Part shown: positions 27,105 through 36,075 of the stretch, in pieces
Layout of the letters: each line of letters begins with the position of its first letter
Numbering within the stretch: position 1 is the stretch's first letter
Assembly (NCBI RefSeq): GCF_019613795.1
Contig: NZ_CP080429.1
Span: 277,501 to 341,500, forward strand
Direction of reading: 5' to 3'
Source: Flavobacterium litorale
Lineage (GTDB): Bacteria; Bacteroidota; Bacteroidia; Flavobacteriales; Flavobacteriaceae
Length of the DNA: 64,000 bases
Translations under genes and position numbers: made by a program
The notes under the pieces: model-generated
Told to the model about the DNA's origin: nothing
The model's database searches: none
The model's input: the letters and a program-made list of their open reading frames with translations, nothing else

Positions 27105-28568
27105 TTATTTGTTTAATTGGGCTAATAATGCTTTTACGGTTTCCATATCATCAAAATGATTACGAACGCCTTTTATTTCCTGATACGTTTCGTGCCCCTT
27201 GCCTGCTATGAGTATAATATCGTTGGGGTTTGCTAACTGGCAGGCTATTTTTATTGCCTGCTTTCTGTCTACTATTGCTACGGTTTTGTTATAATGCTGC
27301 GGCTCTACGCCACGCTCCATATCTTCTATAATATCTTCGGGTACTTCGTTACGCGGGTTATCTGATGTAAATATTGCTTTATCGCTCATTGCCGAAGCGA
27401 TATTTGCCATAATAGGGCGTTTGGTCGCATCGCGGTTACCGCCACAACCTACTACGGTAATAAGCTGCTCGTTTCGGGTACGTATTGCCGATATTGTTTT
27501 TAATACATTCTCTAGGGCATCAGGTGTATGTGCATAATCTACAATAGCAGTTACTTTGGTATTGGAAACGATGAATTGGAATCGACCTGATACGCTTTCT
27601 AACTCACTCATTAAGCGCAGTACTTCCTGACTCTCTAAACCAAGATTAACCGCTGCTGCATATATTGCTAATAAGTTATAGGCGTTAAATGTGCCTATGA
27701 GTTTTACCCAAACTTCTTGCTCATTAATTTTGAGCAACAAGCCCGATAACTGGTTTTCTAATATCTGTGCTCTGTAATCGGCGTAGGTTTTTAGGGCGTA
27801 GGTTAGTTTTTTTCCATTGGTATTTTGCAACATTACCTGCCCGTTTTTATCGTCGGCATTAATTAATGCAAAAGCAGTTTTAGGCAATTGGTCGAAAAAC
27901 GCTTTTTTTACATCACGATACTCAGCAAAGCTGTTGTGATAGTCCAAATGATCGTGCGACAAGTTGGTAAATATCCCACCCGTAAAAGTTAATCCTGCCG
28001 TTCTGCTCTGGTGGATTCCGTGCGAACTTACTTCCATAAAACAGTACTCTACACCCGCATCGGTCATCTCCTTTAAGTACTTATTTATAGTAAGCGAATC
28101 TGGCGTGGTGTGTGTGGCTTTGTACTCTGCATCATTTACCATTATTTTTACGGTAGAGAGTAAGCCTGTTTTGTAGCCTGCATTTTTAAATAATTGGTAG
28201 AGTAATGAGGCTATGGTTGTTTTACCGTTAGTACCTGTTATACCTACCAGTTTTAAATTTTGCGATGGGTTACCGTAAAAATTGGCTGCCATGTAAGCTA
28301 GTGCCTCGGCAGTATTCTTTACTTTTATATATGTAACACCTGCTTGCTCTTCTGTTGGTAGCGTTTCACATGCTACAGCTACCGCGCCTAGTGTTATGGC
28401 TTTTTCGATATAATCGTGACCGTCCGACTGTATGCCACGTATTGCTACAAAAACATCGCCCGATGTTATCAGTCTGGAATCAAATTCTATTTTAGCCACA
28501 GCAATATCGGTAGTACCTTTTACGGCCTCGATAGCGGTTTTGTATAATATGTCTTTTAATACCATCAT
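27105..28568 (-). CDS. murE: UDP-MurNAc-tripeptide synthetase MurE (meso-diaminopimelate type)
   Basis: Cytoplasmic ligase of 487 residues adding the third residue of the stem peptide. ATP loop TGTNGKT at 111-117, Lys-carbamylation region near LSHDHLDYH (203-211), YAHTPD (345-350). The DNPR motif at 403-406 marks meso-diaminopimelate rather than lysine as substrate. Starts with two ATG codons; the first overlaps the TGA of ftsI (ATGA arrangement), suggesting translational coupling. Confidence 0.96.
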   Translation of the reverse strand: MMVLKDILYKTAIEAVKGTTDIAVAKIEFDSRLITSGDVFVAIRGIQSDGHDYIEKAITLGAVAVACETLPTEEQAGVTYIKVKNTAEALAYMAANFYGNPSQNLKLVGITGTNGKTTIASLLYQLFKNAGYKTGLLSTVKIMVNDAEYKATHTTPDSLTINKYLKEMTDAGVEYCFMEVSSHGIHQSRTAGLTFTGGIFTNLSHDHLDYHNSFAEYRDVKKAFFDQLPKTAFALINADDKNGQVMLQNTNGKKLTYALKTYADYRAQILENQLSGLLLKINEQEVWVKLIGTFNAYNLLAIYAAAVNLGLESQEVLRLMSELESVSGRFQFIVSNTKVTAIVDYAHTPDALENVLKTISAIRTRNEQLITVVGCGGNRDATKRPIMANIASAMSDKAIFTSDNPRNEVPEDIIEDMERGVEPQHYNKTVAIVDRKQAIKIACQLANPNDIILIAGKGHETYQEIKGVRNHFDDMETVKALLAQLNK

Positions 28569-30583
28569 GATAATTCCAGTACTACTGTTTTTGTTGTTTT
28601 AATTGGGTTGCCTGGTGCTAACGATTGCTTTTTTACCTTGCCGTTACCATTTATTTTAACCTTAACACCCATATTACCCAATAGGGCTACGGCATCCATA
28701 CCACTCATACCAATAAGGTTGGGCATTATACCCTCTGTTTTTTCTGCTTTGTTCGATTGCTCATAATACGATGCATACAGTTGTTCTTGTTGTGGTAGGG
28801 CACCATCTAGCTTTTCTACGCTGTTAGTAGAAGGCAAATCGGTATATATTTTTTGGGCGATGCGTTTAAATACAGGTCCCGACACGTCGGCACCATAATA
28901 GCCTTTAATAACACTTGGTTTGTGTATAATTACAATACACGAGTAACGTGGGTTATCGGCTGGAAAATAGCCTGCAAACGAGGATGAATAGTACATATTA
29001 CTCTCTTTGCCTTTGCCACTACCGTAGTTTACTTGTGCTGTACCTGTTTTACCTGCCATGGAAAAGTTTGGCGAATATAGTTTTGAACCTGTACCACGTT
29101 TTACTACGTTTTGGAGCACATCTTTTACTTTATCTATGGTTTCTTGCGAGCATATTTTTGGGTTAATCACCTCTTTATCGAAATGTTTGATGGTTTTATC
29201 CCACTCTTTTATTTCCTTTACAAATAAAGGGCGTACCATCTCGCCATCATTGGCTACGGCATTGTACAGTGCTAGGGTTTGCAGTGGCGTCATAGACACA
29301 CCATAGCCAAAGCCCATCCACGGCAGTGATATTTTAGACCATGCCCTATCGTCGGGACGTGGTATTTTTGGTTTCCCTTCTCCTATTATCGATACTCCTA
29401 AAGGTGCACTTAGTGCAAAATCGTCTGTTAAGTGTTTTACAAACGTTTCGGGCTCTTCTTCGTAACTGTTTTGTACCGCTTGTGCGAGAACCGTATTGGA
29501 CGATACCTCGAAGCCTCGTGCTAACGAAATTTTACCGTACCCTCCTTTTTTAGAGTCCCGTACTTTACGGTTATAGTAGGTTATCACTCCATCGTTTGTA
29601 TCGTACACGGTGCTAGTATCCGCTTTTTTATCTTCTAACAATGCTATAAGTGCTGCAAGTTTAAAGGTTGAACCTGGCTCTTGCGATTCGCCCACAGCAT
29701 AGTTAATGGTTTCGTAGTACGAACTGTCGCGGGCACGCCCTAAGTTGGATATGGCTTTTACGTAGCCCGTTTTGGTTTCCATAACAACCACACATCCGTG
29801 GTCGGCTTCGTAATACTCCAATTGTTTTAATAAAGCATGATGTGCAATATCTTGTATGTACACATCTATAGTCGATATAATATCGTAACCATCTACGGGC
29901 TCTACTTCGTTATTGTCACTAATGGGCTTCCATTGGTTTTTAGCTATTTTTTGCATCATGCGCTTACCATTAGTACCGTTAAGGTATTGCGCAAACGCCC
30001 CTTCTATACCCACTTCAAGGTTTTTACCTGTATGGCTCAATCGTTCGTAGCCAATGGTTCGGGCAGCAATTCTGCCAATCGGATGTTCTCTAACTGTTTT
30101 TTGTTCGGTAATAATACCGCCTCTGTAAGGTCCTTTCTCGAAAAGTGGAAATTTCTTGATGCGAATATACTCTGTGTAACTCAATTTTTTTGTAATAAGC
30201 AAGTACCTGTTTTTGGTGTTGCGCGCTTTGGTTAACCTAGAATAGTAGTACGACGCTGGCTTACCTAACATTACCGATAACGAATCGCATAGTGCAGGCA
30301 GGTGTGCATCAAAATCTTCTTTTTGTGGTGCCAAAGCATCAAAACGGATGGTATAATTGGGTATGGATGTTGCCAACAGGCTACCATCGGCAGAATATAC
30401 ATTACCCCTATTAGCAGGAATGGTAAACTCGCGCACCGTACGCTCATGCGCTAGTTGGCGGTAATGGTCGCCGTTTACCCATTGTATAGTAGAGAGTTTT
30501 ACTACAATAAGTATAGCCATCACAAAAATTGCGAAGGCTACTAAATATATTCGGTAAGAGATTGCTTTATCTTTTACTCCCAT
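28565..30583 (-). CDS. ftsI: septal penicillin-binding protein FtsI (class B, PASTA)
   Basis: Class B transpeptidase of 672 residues cross-linking septal peptidoglycan. One membrane anchor (about 11-30), a PBP dimerisation domain (about 50-210), and a transpeptidase domain with active-site STFK at 305-308, SSN at 361-363 and KTG at 512-514. A C-terminal PASTA domain (about 625-672, starting MPNLIGMSGMDAVALL) is present, unlike E. coli FtsI. Overlaps ftsL upstream by 10 bp and murE downstream by 4 bp. Confidence 0.96.
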   Translation of the reverse strand: MGVKDKAISYRIYLVAFAIFVMAILIVVKLSTIQWVNGDHYRQLAHERTVREFTIPANRGNVYSADGSLLATSIPNYTIRFDALAPQKEDFDAHLPALCDSLSVMLGKPASYYYSRLTKARNTKNRYLLITKKLSYTEYIRIKKFPLFEKGPYRGGIITEQKTVREHPIGRIAARTIGYERLSHTGKNLEVGIEGAFAQYLNGTNGKRMMQKIAKNQWKPISDNNEVEPVDGYDIISTIDVYIQDIAHHALLKQLEYYEADHGCVVVMETKTGYVKAISNLGRARDSSYYETINYAVGESQEPGSTFKLAALIALLEDKKADTSTVYDTNDGVITYYNRKVRDSKKGGYGKISLARGFEVSSNTVLAQAVQNSYEEEPETFVKHLTDDFALSAPLGVSIIGEGKPKIPRPDDRAWSKISLPWMGFGYGVSMTPLQTLALYNAVANDGEMVRPLFVKEIKEWDKTIKHFDKEVINPKICSQETIDKVKDVLQNVVKRGTGSKLYSPNFSMAGKTGTAQVNYGSGKGKESNMYYSSSFAGYFPADNPRYSCIVIIHKPSVIKGYYGADVSGPVFKRIAQKIYTDLPSTNSVEKLDGALPQQEQLYASYYEQSNKAEKTEGIMPNLIGMSGMDAVALLGNMGVKVKINGNGKVKKQSLAPGNPIKTTKTVVLELS

Positions 30584-30921
30584 AACTTATCGAGTGTACT
30601 CTTTTCTTCTTTTTGAATTACTTTTATTTTTTTTGGCGGTACCGATGCTGGATATATGCCACGCTTGCGCATTTTGCGGGCTACGGTCGATTCCATTTTA
30701 AGCTCCATTAATTCCGAGCGTCGGTCTACAAATTCTGAGCGAAGTACTTTTACTTCATTCTCCAATTCTTTAATGTGGTATATTTTCTGTTCGTAGTTGT
30801 GTGTATTCGCAATCATTAATATGGCGATGCCGATAAGAAAAACGATGAAGCCCCAGTTTTTCATAGAGCCTTCGTCTACCAAGTACTTTGCTTTTAGTAA
30901 ACTGTACACACCCCGTTTCAT
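30574..30921 (-). CDS. ftsL: FtsL-like cell division protein
   Basis: A 115-residue bitopic protein: cytoplasmic start (about 1-22), one membrane helix (about 23-39), then a periplasmic coiled coil (about 46-85: IKELENEVKVLRSEFVDRRSELMEL). This is the FtsL/DivIC layout. A basic, proline-containing tail follows. Sequence is poorly conserved in this family, so the call relies on topology and on its position between rsmH and ftsI. Confidence 0.85.
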   Translation of the reverse strand: MKRGVYSLLKAKYLVDEGSMKNWGFIVFLIGIAILMIANTHNYEQKIYHIKELENEVKVLRSEFVDRRSELMELKMESTVARKMRKRGIYPASVPPKKIKVIQKEEKSTLDKLWE

Positions 30922-30926
30922 ATCAA

Positions 30927-31835
30927 CTATAGTTTTTCTGCTACGCGCAGCTTTGCGCTTCTGGCACGGTTATTAACTGCTATTTCTTCGTCTGTTGGCA
31001 CAATTAGTTTCTGGATGTTTTTAAAAGGCACTTCAAAATTACCGTACAGGTCGCGCTCTGGCTCGCCTTCAAACATTCCGTTACGCATGTAGCGTTTTAC
31101 CAACCTATCTTCTAACGAGTGGTAGGATATCACACTTAATCTACCGCCTACTTTTAGCACTTCTAACGACTGTATTAAAAACTCTTTTAGCACTTCTAAC
31201 TCTTGGTTTACCTCAATACGGATAGCCTGATATATTTGTGCTAGTATTTTATTACTCCTATGGGCTGGCAAAAACCTGCTAAGTACTGTTTTAAGCTCCT
31301 CAGAGTTTTTAATTTCTCCTTCTTGGCGCGCGGTAACAATGGCATTGGCTATTGCACCCGCGTTTCGGAGTTCGCCATAATCAAAAAACATCTTTTTTAA
31401 TTGTGCTTCTTCGTATTCGTTAATTACAGTATAGGCACTTACATCATTTTTTTTACTCATGCGCATATCCAGCTCCGCCTCAAAGCGTGTAGAGAATCCG
31501 CGCTCGGCTACATCAAACTGGTGCGACGATACCCCTAAATCTGCCAGTATTCCATCTACAGCCGTTACACCGTGAAAACGCAGGTATCTTTTTAAAAACC
31601 TAAAGTTTTCGGGTATTAGCATAAAACGAGGATCGTCTATTGCATTGGCTTGTGCATCTTCATCTTGGTCAAAAGCAAAAAGCTTCCCGTTATCACCTAG
31701 CCTTTTAAGTATTTCAAGCGAGTGCCCACCACCGCCAAAGGTTACATCAACGTAAACACCATCGGGTTTTATAGCAAGCCCGTCTACGGTTTCGTTTAGT
31801 AAAACAGGATTATGATATTCCGTCATCATCGTCAT
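30927..31835 (-). CDS. rsmH: 16S rRNA (cytosine(1402)-N4)-methyltransferase RsmH
   Basis: A 302-residue SAM-dependent enzyme methylating C1402 of 16S rRNA. Typical segments: YHNPVLLNETVDGL at the start, SAM motif DVTFGGGGHSLEIL, GILADLGVSSHQFD, RGFSTR, and the C-terminal ISYHSLEDRLVKRYM and NNRARSAKLRVAE. Three in-frame ATG codons (31835, 31829, 31826) all overlap the 3' end of mraZ by 17-26 bp, so translational coupling is likely. The exact start is uncertain by three residues. Confidence 0.95.
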   Translation of the reverse strand: MTMMTEYHNPVLLNETVDGLAIKPDGVYVDVTFGGGGHSLEILKRLGDNGKLFAFDQDEDAQANAIDDPRFMLIPENFRFLKRYLRFHGVTAVDGILADLGVSSHQFDVAERGFSTRFEAELDMRMSKKNDVSAYTVINEYEEAQLKKMFFDYGELRNAGAIANAIVTARQEGEIKNSEELKTVLSRFLPAHRSNKILAQIYQAIRIEVNQELEVLKEFLIQSLEVLKVGGRLSVISYHSLEDRLVKRYMRNGMFEGEPERDLYGNFEVPFKNIQKLIVPTDEEIAVNNRARSAKLRVAEKL

Positions 31836-32283
31836 TTATATTTCCCATTACCTCTTCAGCCAAGTCCGCAAAATCAACTACCGAATCGTCAATAGATTGT
31901 TCGTATTTCTCTTTATCCCATATCTCAATGATATTTACTGCCGACGACAGTACGATATCTTTGTTTATTGCAGCAAACGTAACAAGATCTTTAGGCACTA
32001 ACAGCCTACCTGTAGCATCTACCTCTATCATTTTTACACCCGCAGTAAAACGTCGTATAAAATCATTGTTCTTTTTAACAAAACGGTTCAGTTTATTTAT
32101 TTTCTGCATCATTTTTTCCCACTCCGCCATCGGATACAACTCCAAGCAAGGCTGAAAAACAGAGCGTTTTAAAACAAAACCATCATCAATTCCAGATGCT
32201 AATTGCTTACGCAAAGGTGCAGGCATCATGAGCCTTCCCTTTGCATCTACCTTACATTCATATGTTCCTACAATGGTATTCAA
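31810..32283 (-). CDS. mraZ: transcriptional regulator MraZ
   Basis: A 157-residue protein with two AbrB/MraZ-type DNA-binding repeats: VDAKGRLMMPAPLRKQL near the N-terminus and VDATGRLLVPKDLV in the second half. MraZ oligomers bind tandem repeats at the head of the dcw operon and usually repress it. I choose a TTG start at 32283 (N-terminus LNTIVGTYECKVDAKGR, as in homologues). The alternative TTG at 32313 falls inside the predicted -7 box and would precede the transcription start. The C-terminus is Asp-rich. Phased GTGG boxes lie directly upstream. Confidence 0.92.
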   Translation of the reverse strand: MNTIVGTYECKVDAKGRLMMPAPLRKQLASGIDDGFVLKRSVFQPCLELYPMAEWEKMMQKINKLNRFVKKNNDFIRRFTAGVKMIEVDATGRLLVPKDLVTFAAINKDIVLSSAVNIIEIWDKEKYEQSIDDSVVDFADLAEEVMGNINDDDDGIS

Positions 32284-32310
32284 GTAGTTATAATTATCTG
32301 GATTATATAG

Positions 32311-32318
32311 CAAATATA
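32311..32318 (-). promoter_or_regulatory. dcw operon promoter, -7 box
   Basis: Minus strand TATATTTG fits TAnnTTTG; predicted start near 32307, leader about 24 nt to the TTG of mraZ. No TTTG at the -33 distance; that region is occupied by GTGG boxes, consistent with a regulated promoter. Confidence 0.6.
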
Positions 32319-32329
32319 TATATTATTTA

Positions 32330-32385
32330 CCACAATTTTCCACATTATACCACTTTGTTAATAAGTTTTACCACCAGTTTACCAC
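32330..32385 (-). promoter_or_regulatory. MraZ operator: five phased GTGG boxes
   Basis: On the minus strand GTGG occurs at 32333-32330, 32343-32340, 32353-32350, 32374-32371 and 32385-32382. Spacings are 10, 10, 21 and 11 bp, so all boxes face one side of the helix. Most continue as GTGGTA or GTGGAA. Known MraZ operators are three or more G-rich repeats (TGGGN in E. coli, AAAGTG in Mycoplasma) with a 10-bp period just upstream of mraZ. Here the boxes overlap the -33 region of the dcw promoter. Confidence 0.75.
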
Positions 32386-32640
32386 TTTACCTAAAACTAC
32401 AGCTATGTACTTAACAGGCAGGCATTAAAAAATATTCAGAGTACTCTAAAAAGTATTGAAAAATGTATATTATTTTTACCTAAAGAATGGCTTGAAATGC
32501 ATAATATTTAAAAGTTTATAAAACATTGCGAGGTTGCATTTTGGCAGTAATAAATTGGGCTGGGTGTAGTCGTTATAATCGGGGTAATAACTTAAATCAA
32601 CTAAAAAACAATGCAAGCATACAAAAAGGTGATTAGTAAG
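32386..32640. other. intergenic region, nothing recognised
   Basis: Divergent gap between the dcw promoter region and the hydrolase gene. AT-rich, no credible ORF, hairpin or repeat found. Confidence 0.5.
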
Positions 32641-32651
32641 TATTAAAGTCC

Positions 32652-32659
32652 TATATTTG
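32652..32659 (+). promoter_or_regulatory. -7 box of hydrolase-engB promoter
   Basis: TATATTTG fits TAnnTTTG; predicted start near 32663, leader about 25 nt before the ATG at 32688. The -33 region lacks TTTG. Confidence 0.5.
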
Positions 32660-32687
32660 TGCACCTGATTATAGTTTATAAACCAAT

Positions 32688-33479
32688 ATGCAAAGCAACA
32701 ATACAGACGGTAAGTACAGCTACTACGAAAAAGGAGAGGGTACGCCGATAATTATACTACACGGACTTATGGGAGGGCTTAGCAACTTTGACGGTGTTGC
32801 TGAATTTTTCCCAGAAAATGGGTACAAAGTAGTTATTCCAGAACTGCCTATATATACGCAAAGCCTATTGAAAACCAATGTAAAGGCTTTTGCCAAATGG
32901 GTAAAAGATTTTATTACACACAAAGGGTACCAAAGGGTTATACTTCTTGGTAACTCGTTGGGCGGACATATTGCCTTATACCACACTAAAATGTATCCCG
33001 AAAAAATGCTGGGGCTTATTATTACAGGAAGCTCTGGATTGTACGAAAGTGCTATGGGCGATAGTTACCCACGTAGGGGTGATTACGATTACATACAGAA
33101 AAAAGCAGAGGCTGTGTTTTACGACCCTGCTATAGCTACCAAAGAAATTGTTGATGAGGTATATGCGGTAGCGAATGACAGAATAAAACTGCTAAAAACA
33201 CTTACCATTGCCAAAAGCGCTATACGCCACAACATGGCTAAAGATTTACCTAAAATGCATGTACCAACGTGTATAATATGGGGCAAAAATGATAATGTTA
33301 CTCCGCCAGAGGTTGCTGAGGAATTCCACGAATTGCTTCCTAATTCTGATTTATTTTGGATAGATAAATGTGGGCATGCTGCCATGATGGAGCATCCTGA
33401 TGAGTTTAACGAAATAATGAATGGCTGGTTAAAAAAGAAGAATTTTGCAACGGTAACTACCGAAAATACAAAGGCATAA
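32688..33479 (+). CDS. alpha/beta hydrolase
   Basis: A 263-residue soluble hydrolase. Oxyanion-hole segment LHGLMGG (24-30), nucleophile elbow GNSLGG with Ser90, an Asp in WGKNDNVTPP and a His in KCGHAAMMEHP complete the triad. A lid of about 60 residues lies between (GLYESAMGDSYPRRGDYDY). Substrate unknown. It is followed after 36 bp by engB on the same strand, so the two may form an operon with the promoter at 32652. Confidence 0.88.
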   Translation: MQSNNTDGKYSYYEKGEGTPIIILHGLMGGLSNFDGVAEFFPENGYKVVIPELPIYTQSLLKTNVKAFAKWVKDFITHKGYQRVILLGNSLGGHIALYHTKMYPEKMLGLIITGSSGLYESAMGDSYPRRGDYDYIQKKAEAVFYDPAIATKEIVDEVYAVANDRIKLLKTLTIAKSAIRHNMAKDLPKMHVPTCIIWGKNDNVTPPEVAEEFHELLPNSDLFWIDKCGHAAMMEHPDEFNEIMNGWLKKKNFATVTTENTKA

Positions 33480-33515
33480 ACAAACTACTACCATTGTTGC
33501 CTACCAATATTTTTA

Positions 33516-34130
33516 ATGATGAAGATTAATACTGCCGAATTTATAATAAGTAACTCTGATGTTAGTAAATGCCCTAAGGAGCTGTTACCTGAGTATGCTT
33601 TTATAGGCAGATCTAACGTTGGTAAATCGTCATTAATTAACATGATTACGGGGCGCAACAGCCTTGCTAAAACATCGGGTAAACCTGGAAAAACACAGTT
33701 AATAAACCATTTTAAAATAAATAGCAACTGGTTTTTGGTTGATTTACCAGGATATGGTTATGCTCGGGTTTCTAAAAAAACAAAGGCTACTTTCCAGAAG
33801 TTTATCACCAATTACTTTGAAAAAAGAGAACAATTAACGTGTGCTTTTGTACTGATTGATATTCGGCATGAGGCGCAAAAAATTGATTTGGAGTTTATAA
33901 ACTATTTGGGCGAAAACGAAATTCCTTTTTGTATTATATTTACGAAAGCCGATAAGATAAGCCCGCGTAAAATAGAGGAACACGTAAATGCTTATAGCGC
34001 CAAATTACTGGAAAACAATTGGGAAGCAATGCCACAGCATTTTGTAACCTCATCTACAAAAAACATAGGGCGCGACGAGGTACTGGATTATATTGCTGCT
34101 GTCAATCAAAGCATATTTAGCGACCAATAG
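33516..34130 (+). CDS. engB: ribosome biogenesis GTP-binding protein EngB (YihA/YsxC)
   Basis: A 204-residue TRAFAC GTPase needed for large ribosomal subunit assembly. P-loop GRSNVGKSS at 31-39, switch region [10 protein letters not shown]3 motif DLPGYGYA, G4 TKADK and G5-type SSTK are all present. Two adjacent Met codons occur at the start; either could be used. Confidence 0.95.
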   Translation: MMKINTAEFIISNSDVSKCPKELLPEYAFIGRSNVGKSSLINMITGRNSLAKTSGKPGKTQLINHFKINSNWFLVDLPGYGYARVSKKTKATFQKFITNYFEKREQLTCAFVLIDIRHEAQKIDLEFINYLGENEIPFCIIFTKADKISPRKIEEHVNAYSAKLLENNWEAMPQHFVTSSTKNIGRDEVLDYIAAVNQSIFSDQ

Positions 34131-34132
34131 CC

Positions 34133-34609
34133 TTACACAAGCCCTACTTTCTCCATAAAATAATTAGTAAACGTTTGCCCATTGTAAGCAACTTGCTGCT
34201 CACGCACTATTGTATAACCACGTTGTATAAAAAAGGGTTTTGCAGTTATAGAGGCCGCAACAGTTATACGATTAAACCCTTTTTGTTGCGCATGAGCCTC
34301 TATAGCAGTGGCAATTTTTTTGGCTATGCCGAGTCGTTGATACTCTTTATGTACAAATAAATGATCGAAGTACCCCGTATCATCCATATCGCCAAAACCA
34401 CATATTACGTCGCCCTCACACACCACAACAAGGGTATAATGCTGTAGTAATTTAGCATTCCATTTATCGGCATCAATAGCTTCGGGTGCCCATGCTTTTA
34501 TTTGTGCTTCGGAATAATCGTTTGCATTTATAGCCCGTACGGTATCTCTAAATAAATTTACTACCGCAGTACTATCTTCGGGTTTATAGTTTCGTAATGT
34601 AACTTTCAT
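34133..34609 (-). CDS. GNAT-family N-acetyltransferase
   Basis: A 158-residue acetyltransferase. Acetyl-CoA site in HKEYQRLGIAKKIATAIEAHA, preceded by GFGDMDDTGYFDHLFV. The Cys/His pattern and the C-terminal FFIQRGYTIV...VAYNGQTFTNYFMEK resemble the subgroup annotated as YafP-like. Substrate unknown. ATG at 34609 is chosen because a longer frame from 34693 runs through the gldC terminator. It converges on engB with only 2 bp between stop codons. Confidence 0.85.
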   Translation of the reverse strand: MKVTLRNYKPEDSTAVVNLFRDTVRAINANDYSEAQIKAWAPEAIDADKWNAKLLQHYTLVVVCEGDVICGFGDMDDTGYFDHLFVHKEYQRLGIAKKIATAIEAHAQQKGFNRITVAASITAKPFFIQRGYTIVREQQVAYNGQTFTNYFMEKVGLV

Positions 34610-34625
34610 AGTAATCTGAATTTGG

Positions 34626-34651
34626 CATAAAAAAAGCGGCTTAGCCGCTTT
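34626..34651 (-). terminator. terminator after gldC
   Basis: Stem AAAGCGGC/GCCGCTTT with 3-nt loop, followed on the minus strand by a run of T (34637-34626 region). Located 8 bp after the gldC stop codon and just ahead of the acetyltransferase gene. Confidence 0.8.
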
Positions 34652-34658
34652 AGTATAT

Positions 34659-35000
34659 TTACTCTTCTTTTTTAATTTCGAGCTTTTCGGCAAAGTAATC
34701 GCAAAAATCTTTCATGGTATCACTCATTTTTTTGTCGCCCGTAGCACGCTCAAACGTATCGGACATGGAAACAAGTGTTTGGTGAAAAAATATTTTCATT
34801 TCGTCCAAAGGCATATCTTTTGTCCAAAGGTCAATACGCATGCTTTCCTTTGCTTTGTTATCCCATATGGAGAGCATTATGGCTTTCGATTCTTCGTTTT
34901 CTACACCACCATCACGAGCCGTCCAATGCAATTTTTCAGGTACTTTATTATCGTCTAGTGTTATATCAAATTTTATTTCTGATGTAAGGTTTTTCGACAT
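34659..35000 (-). CDS. gldC: gliding motility protein GldC
   Basis: A 113-residue soluble protein matching GldC almost throughout: MSKNLTSEIKFDITLDDNKV at the start, then WTARDGGVENEESKAIMLSIWD, IDLWTKDMPLDEMKIFFHQTL and MKDFCDYFAEKLE. GldC enhances gliding in Flavobacterium johnsoniae, where it is encoded next to gldB. Here the gldB stop and gldC start overlap by one base (TAATG), indicating coupled translation. A terminator follows directly. Confidence 0.95.
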   Translation of the reverse strand: MSKNLTSEIKFDITLDDNKVPEKLHWTARDGGVENEESKAIMLSIWDNKAKESMRIDLWTKDMPLDEMKIFFHQTLVSMSDTFERATGDKKMSDTMKDFCDYFAEKLEIKKEE

Positions 35001-35962
35001 TACTTTTTAGGTTTATATTTAGCGTTTTCAAAAATTGTTTTGGCATCTATTGCCAACAATTCCTGCAAAGTTACATTTTTATTATTTTCTGCGTACGCAC
35101 GTACAATTTGCCAGCCTACCCAACGCCCTAGCCTCCCCGGTGTTTCGTTATCAAACTCAAGGTAAAACTTGGTAAAAGGTGCAGGGTTTATAAACCGTGC
35201 TGCTAGTTTGGGGTTGGTATCGTACAACAAATTTTTATCTATAAAATAACGCCACATTTCTGCCTCGTTTTCTTGTGCCCATTGTAGCTGTTCGGGCTTA
35301 TAGCCTATCTTATGTGCATCAGGCGCATCGGGTAGCAAAACATCTTGCATGTACAATTCTTTTCCAAAATAAACCATTAGCCCTAGTAACGTTCTATCGC
35401 GTGGTGGCGTTACTTTGGTTGCTGCAAAAGATGTAACCACATCGGGCAGTATTTGCGATGGGGTAAACTGCTCCACTTGGTAACTTGTTAATCCTTCGTA
35501 CAAATAATTATCCTCGCCTAGGTAAAGGCTTAATGGTATTAATAACAAATCGTTAGCAAATACTGCCTTTGTTTGAATATCGTCTGATACTAATGTTATT
35601 ACTTTGGGTGTTTTAAAATTGGGGTAATAATATTTTATGTGTTTAAACAGTGCTTCAAGGTCATTCTCCAGCGCATCGGTAGTGGGGTATTTTTTTTGTA
35701 CTTCCTCATACAGTTTTAACTGAAAGGGGTCTTGCATTTTACCTATCCAAACACTATCATCATTCCCTTCGGGGAACAGGTATGGATAATCTTCTTTTAA
35801 TTGTGGGAGGTCTTGTGGGCTTCCACCAAAAAATTGCTTATCAAAACGGTTAATAGTAACCCCATCAACAGGTACATCTGCTATTTCATGCTCTTTCTTA
35901 TCTTTATCATTACAAGAAACAATAACAAAAAGAACAACAACTATAAATACAACTTTCTTCAT
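35000..35962 (-). CDS. gldB: gliding motility lipoprotein GldB
   Basis: A 320-residue lipoprotein with lipobox ending at Cys17 (VIVSC). GldB is essential for gliding and supports the type IX secretion machinery in F. johnsoniae. The family is recognised by INRFDKQFFGGSP, LYEEVQKKYP, DDLLLIPLSLYLGEDN-like and GRLGRWVGWQIVRAY segments. ATG at 35962 is chosen; the frame is open to 36070 but the lipoprotein signal begins at 35962. A -7 box (TATATTTG, 36045-36038) supports this. Confidence 0.94.
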   Translation of the reverse strand: MKKVVFIVVVLFVIVSCNDKDKKEHEIADVPVDGVTINRFDKQFFGGSPQDLPQLKEDYPYLFPEGNDDSVWIGKMQDPFQLKLYEEVQKKYPTTDALENDLEALFKHIKYYYPNFKTPKVITLVSDDIQTKAVFANDLLLIPLSLYLGEDNYLYEGLTSYQVEQFTPSQILPDVVTSFAATKVTPPRDRTLLGLMVYFGKELYMQDVLLPDAPDAHKIGYKPEQLQWAQENEAEMWRYFIDKNLLYDTNPKLAARFINPAPFTKFYLEFDNETPGRLGRWVGWQIVRAYAENNKNVTLQELLAIDAKTIFENAKYKPKK

Positions 35963-36037
35963 TTTTTGTAATATTATTTTGCAATCGTAGTAGGATTGTC
36001 TTGCTTTAATTTTTGTAATTTTATACAATAATTCGTG

Positions 36038-36045
36038 CAAATATA
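36038..36045 (-). promoter_or_regulatory. candidate -7 box of gldB-gldC
   Basis: Minus strand TATATTTG, predicted start near 36034 and a leader of about 72 nt. No TTTG at -33. It lies just upstream of the divergent nadE start codon. Confidence 0.45.
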
Positions 36046-36075
36046 CATCTACTAATTTATAAACAGCCACACAAC

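Noticed and set aside
32284..32313. Longer mraZ from TTG at 32313
   Set aside because: It would begin before the predicted transcription start and adds residues not seen in homologues.
32330..32385. CCAC repeats as a short CRISPR-like array
   Set aside because: Units are only 4-6 bp with 10-bp period and no spacers; the pattern fits an operator upstream of mraZ.
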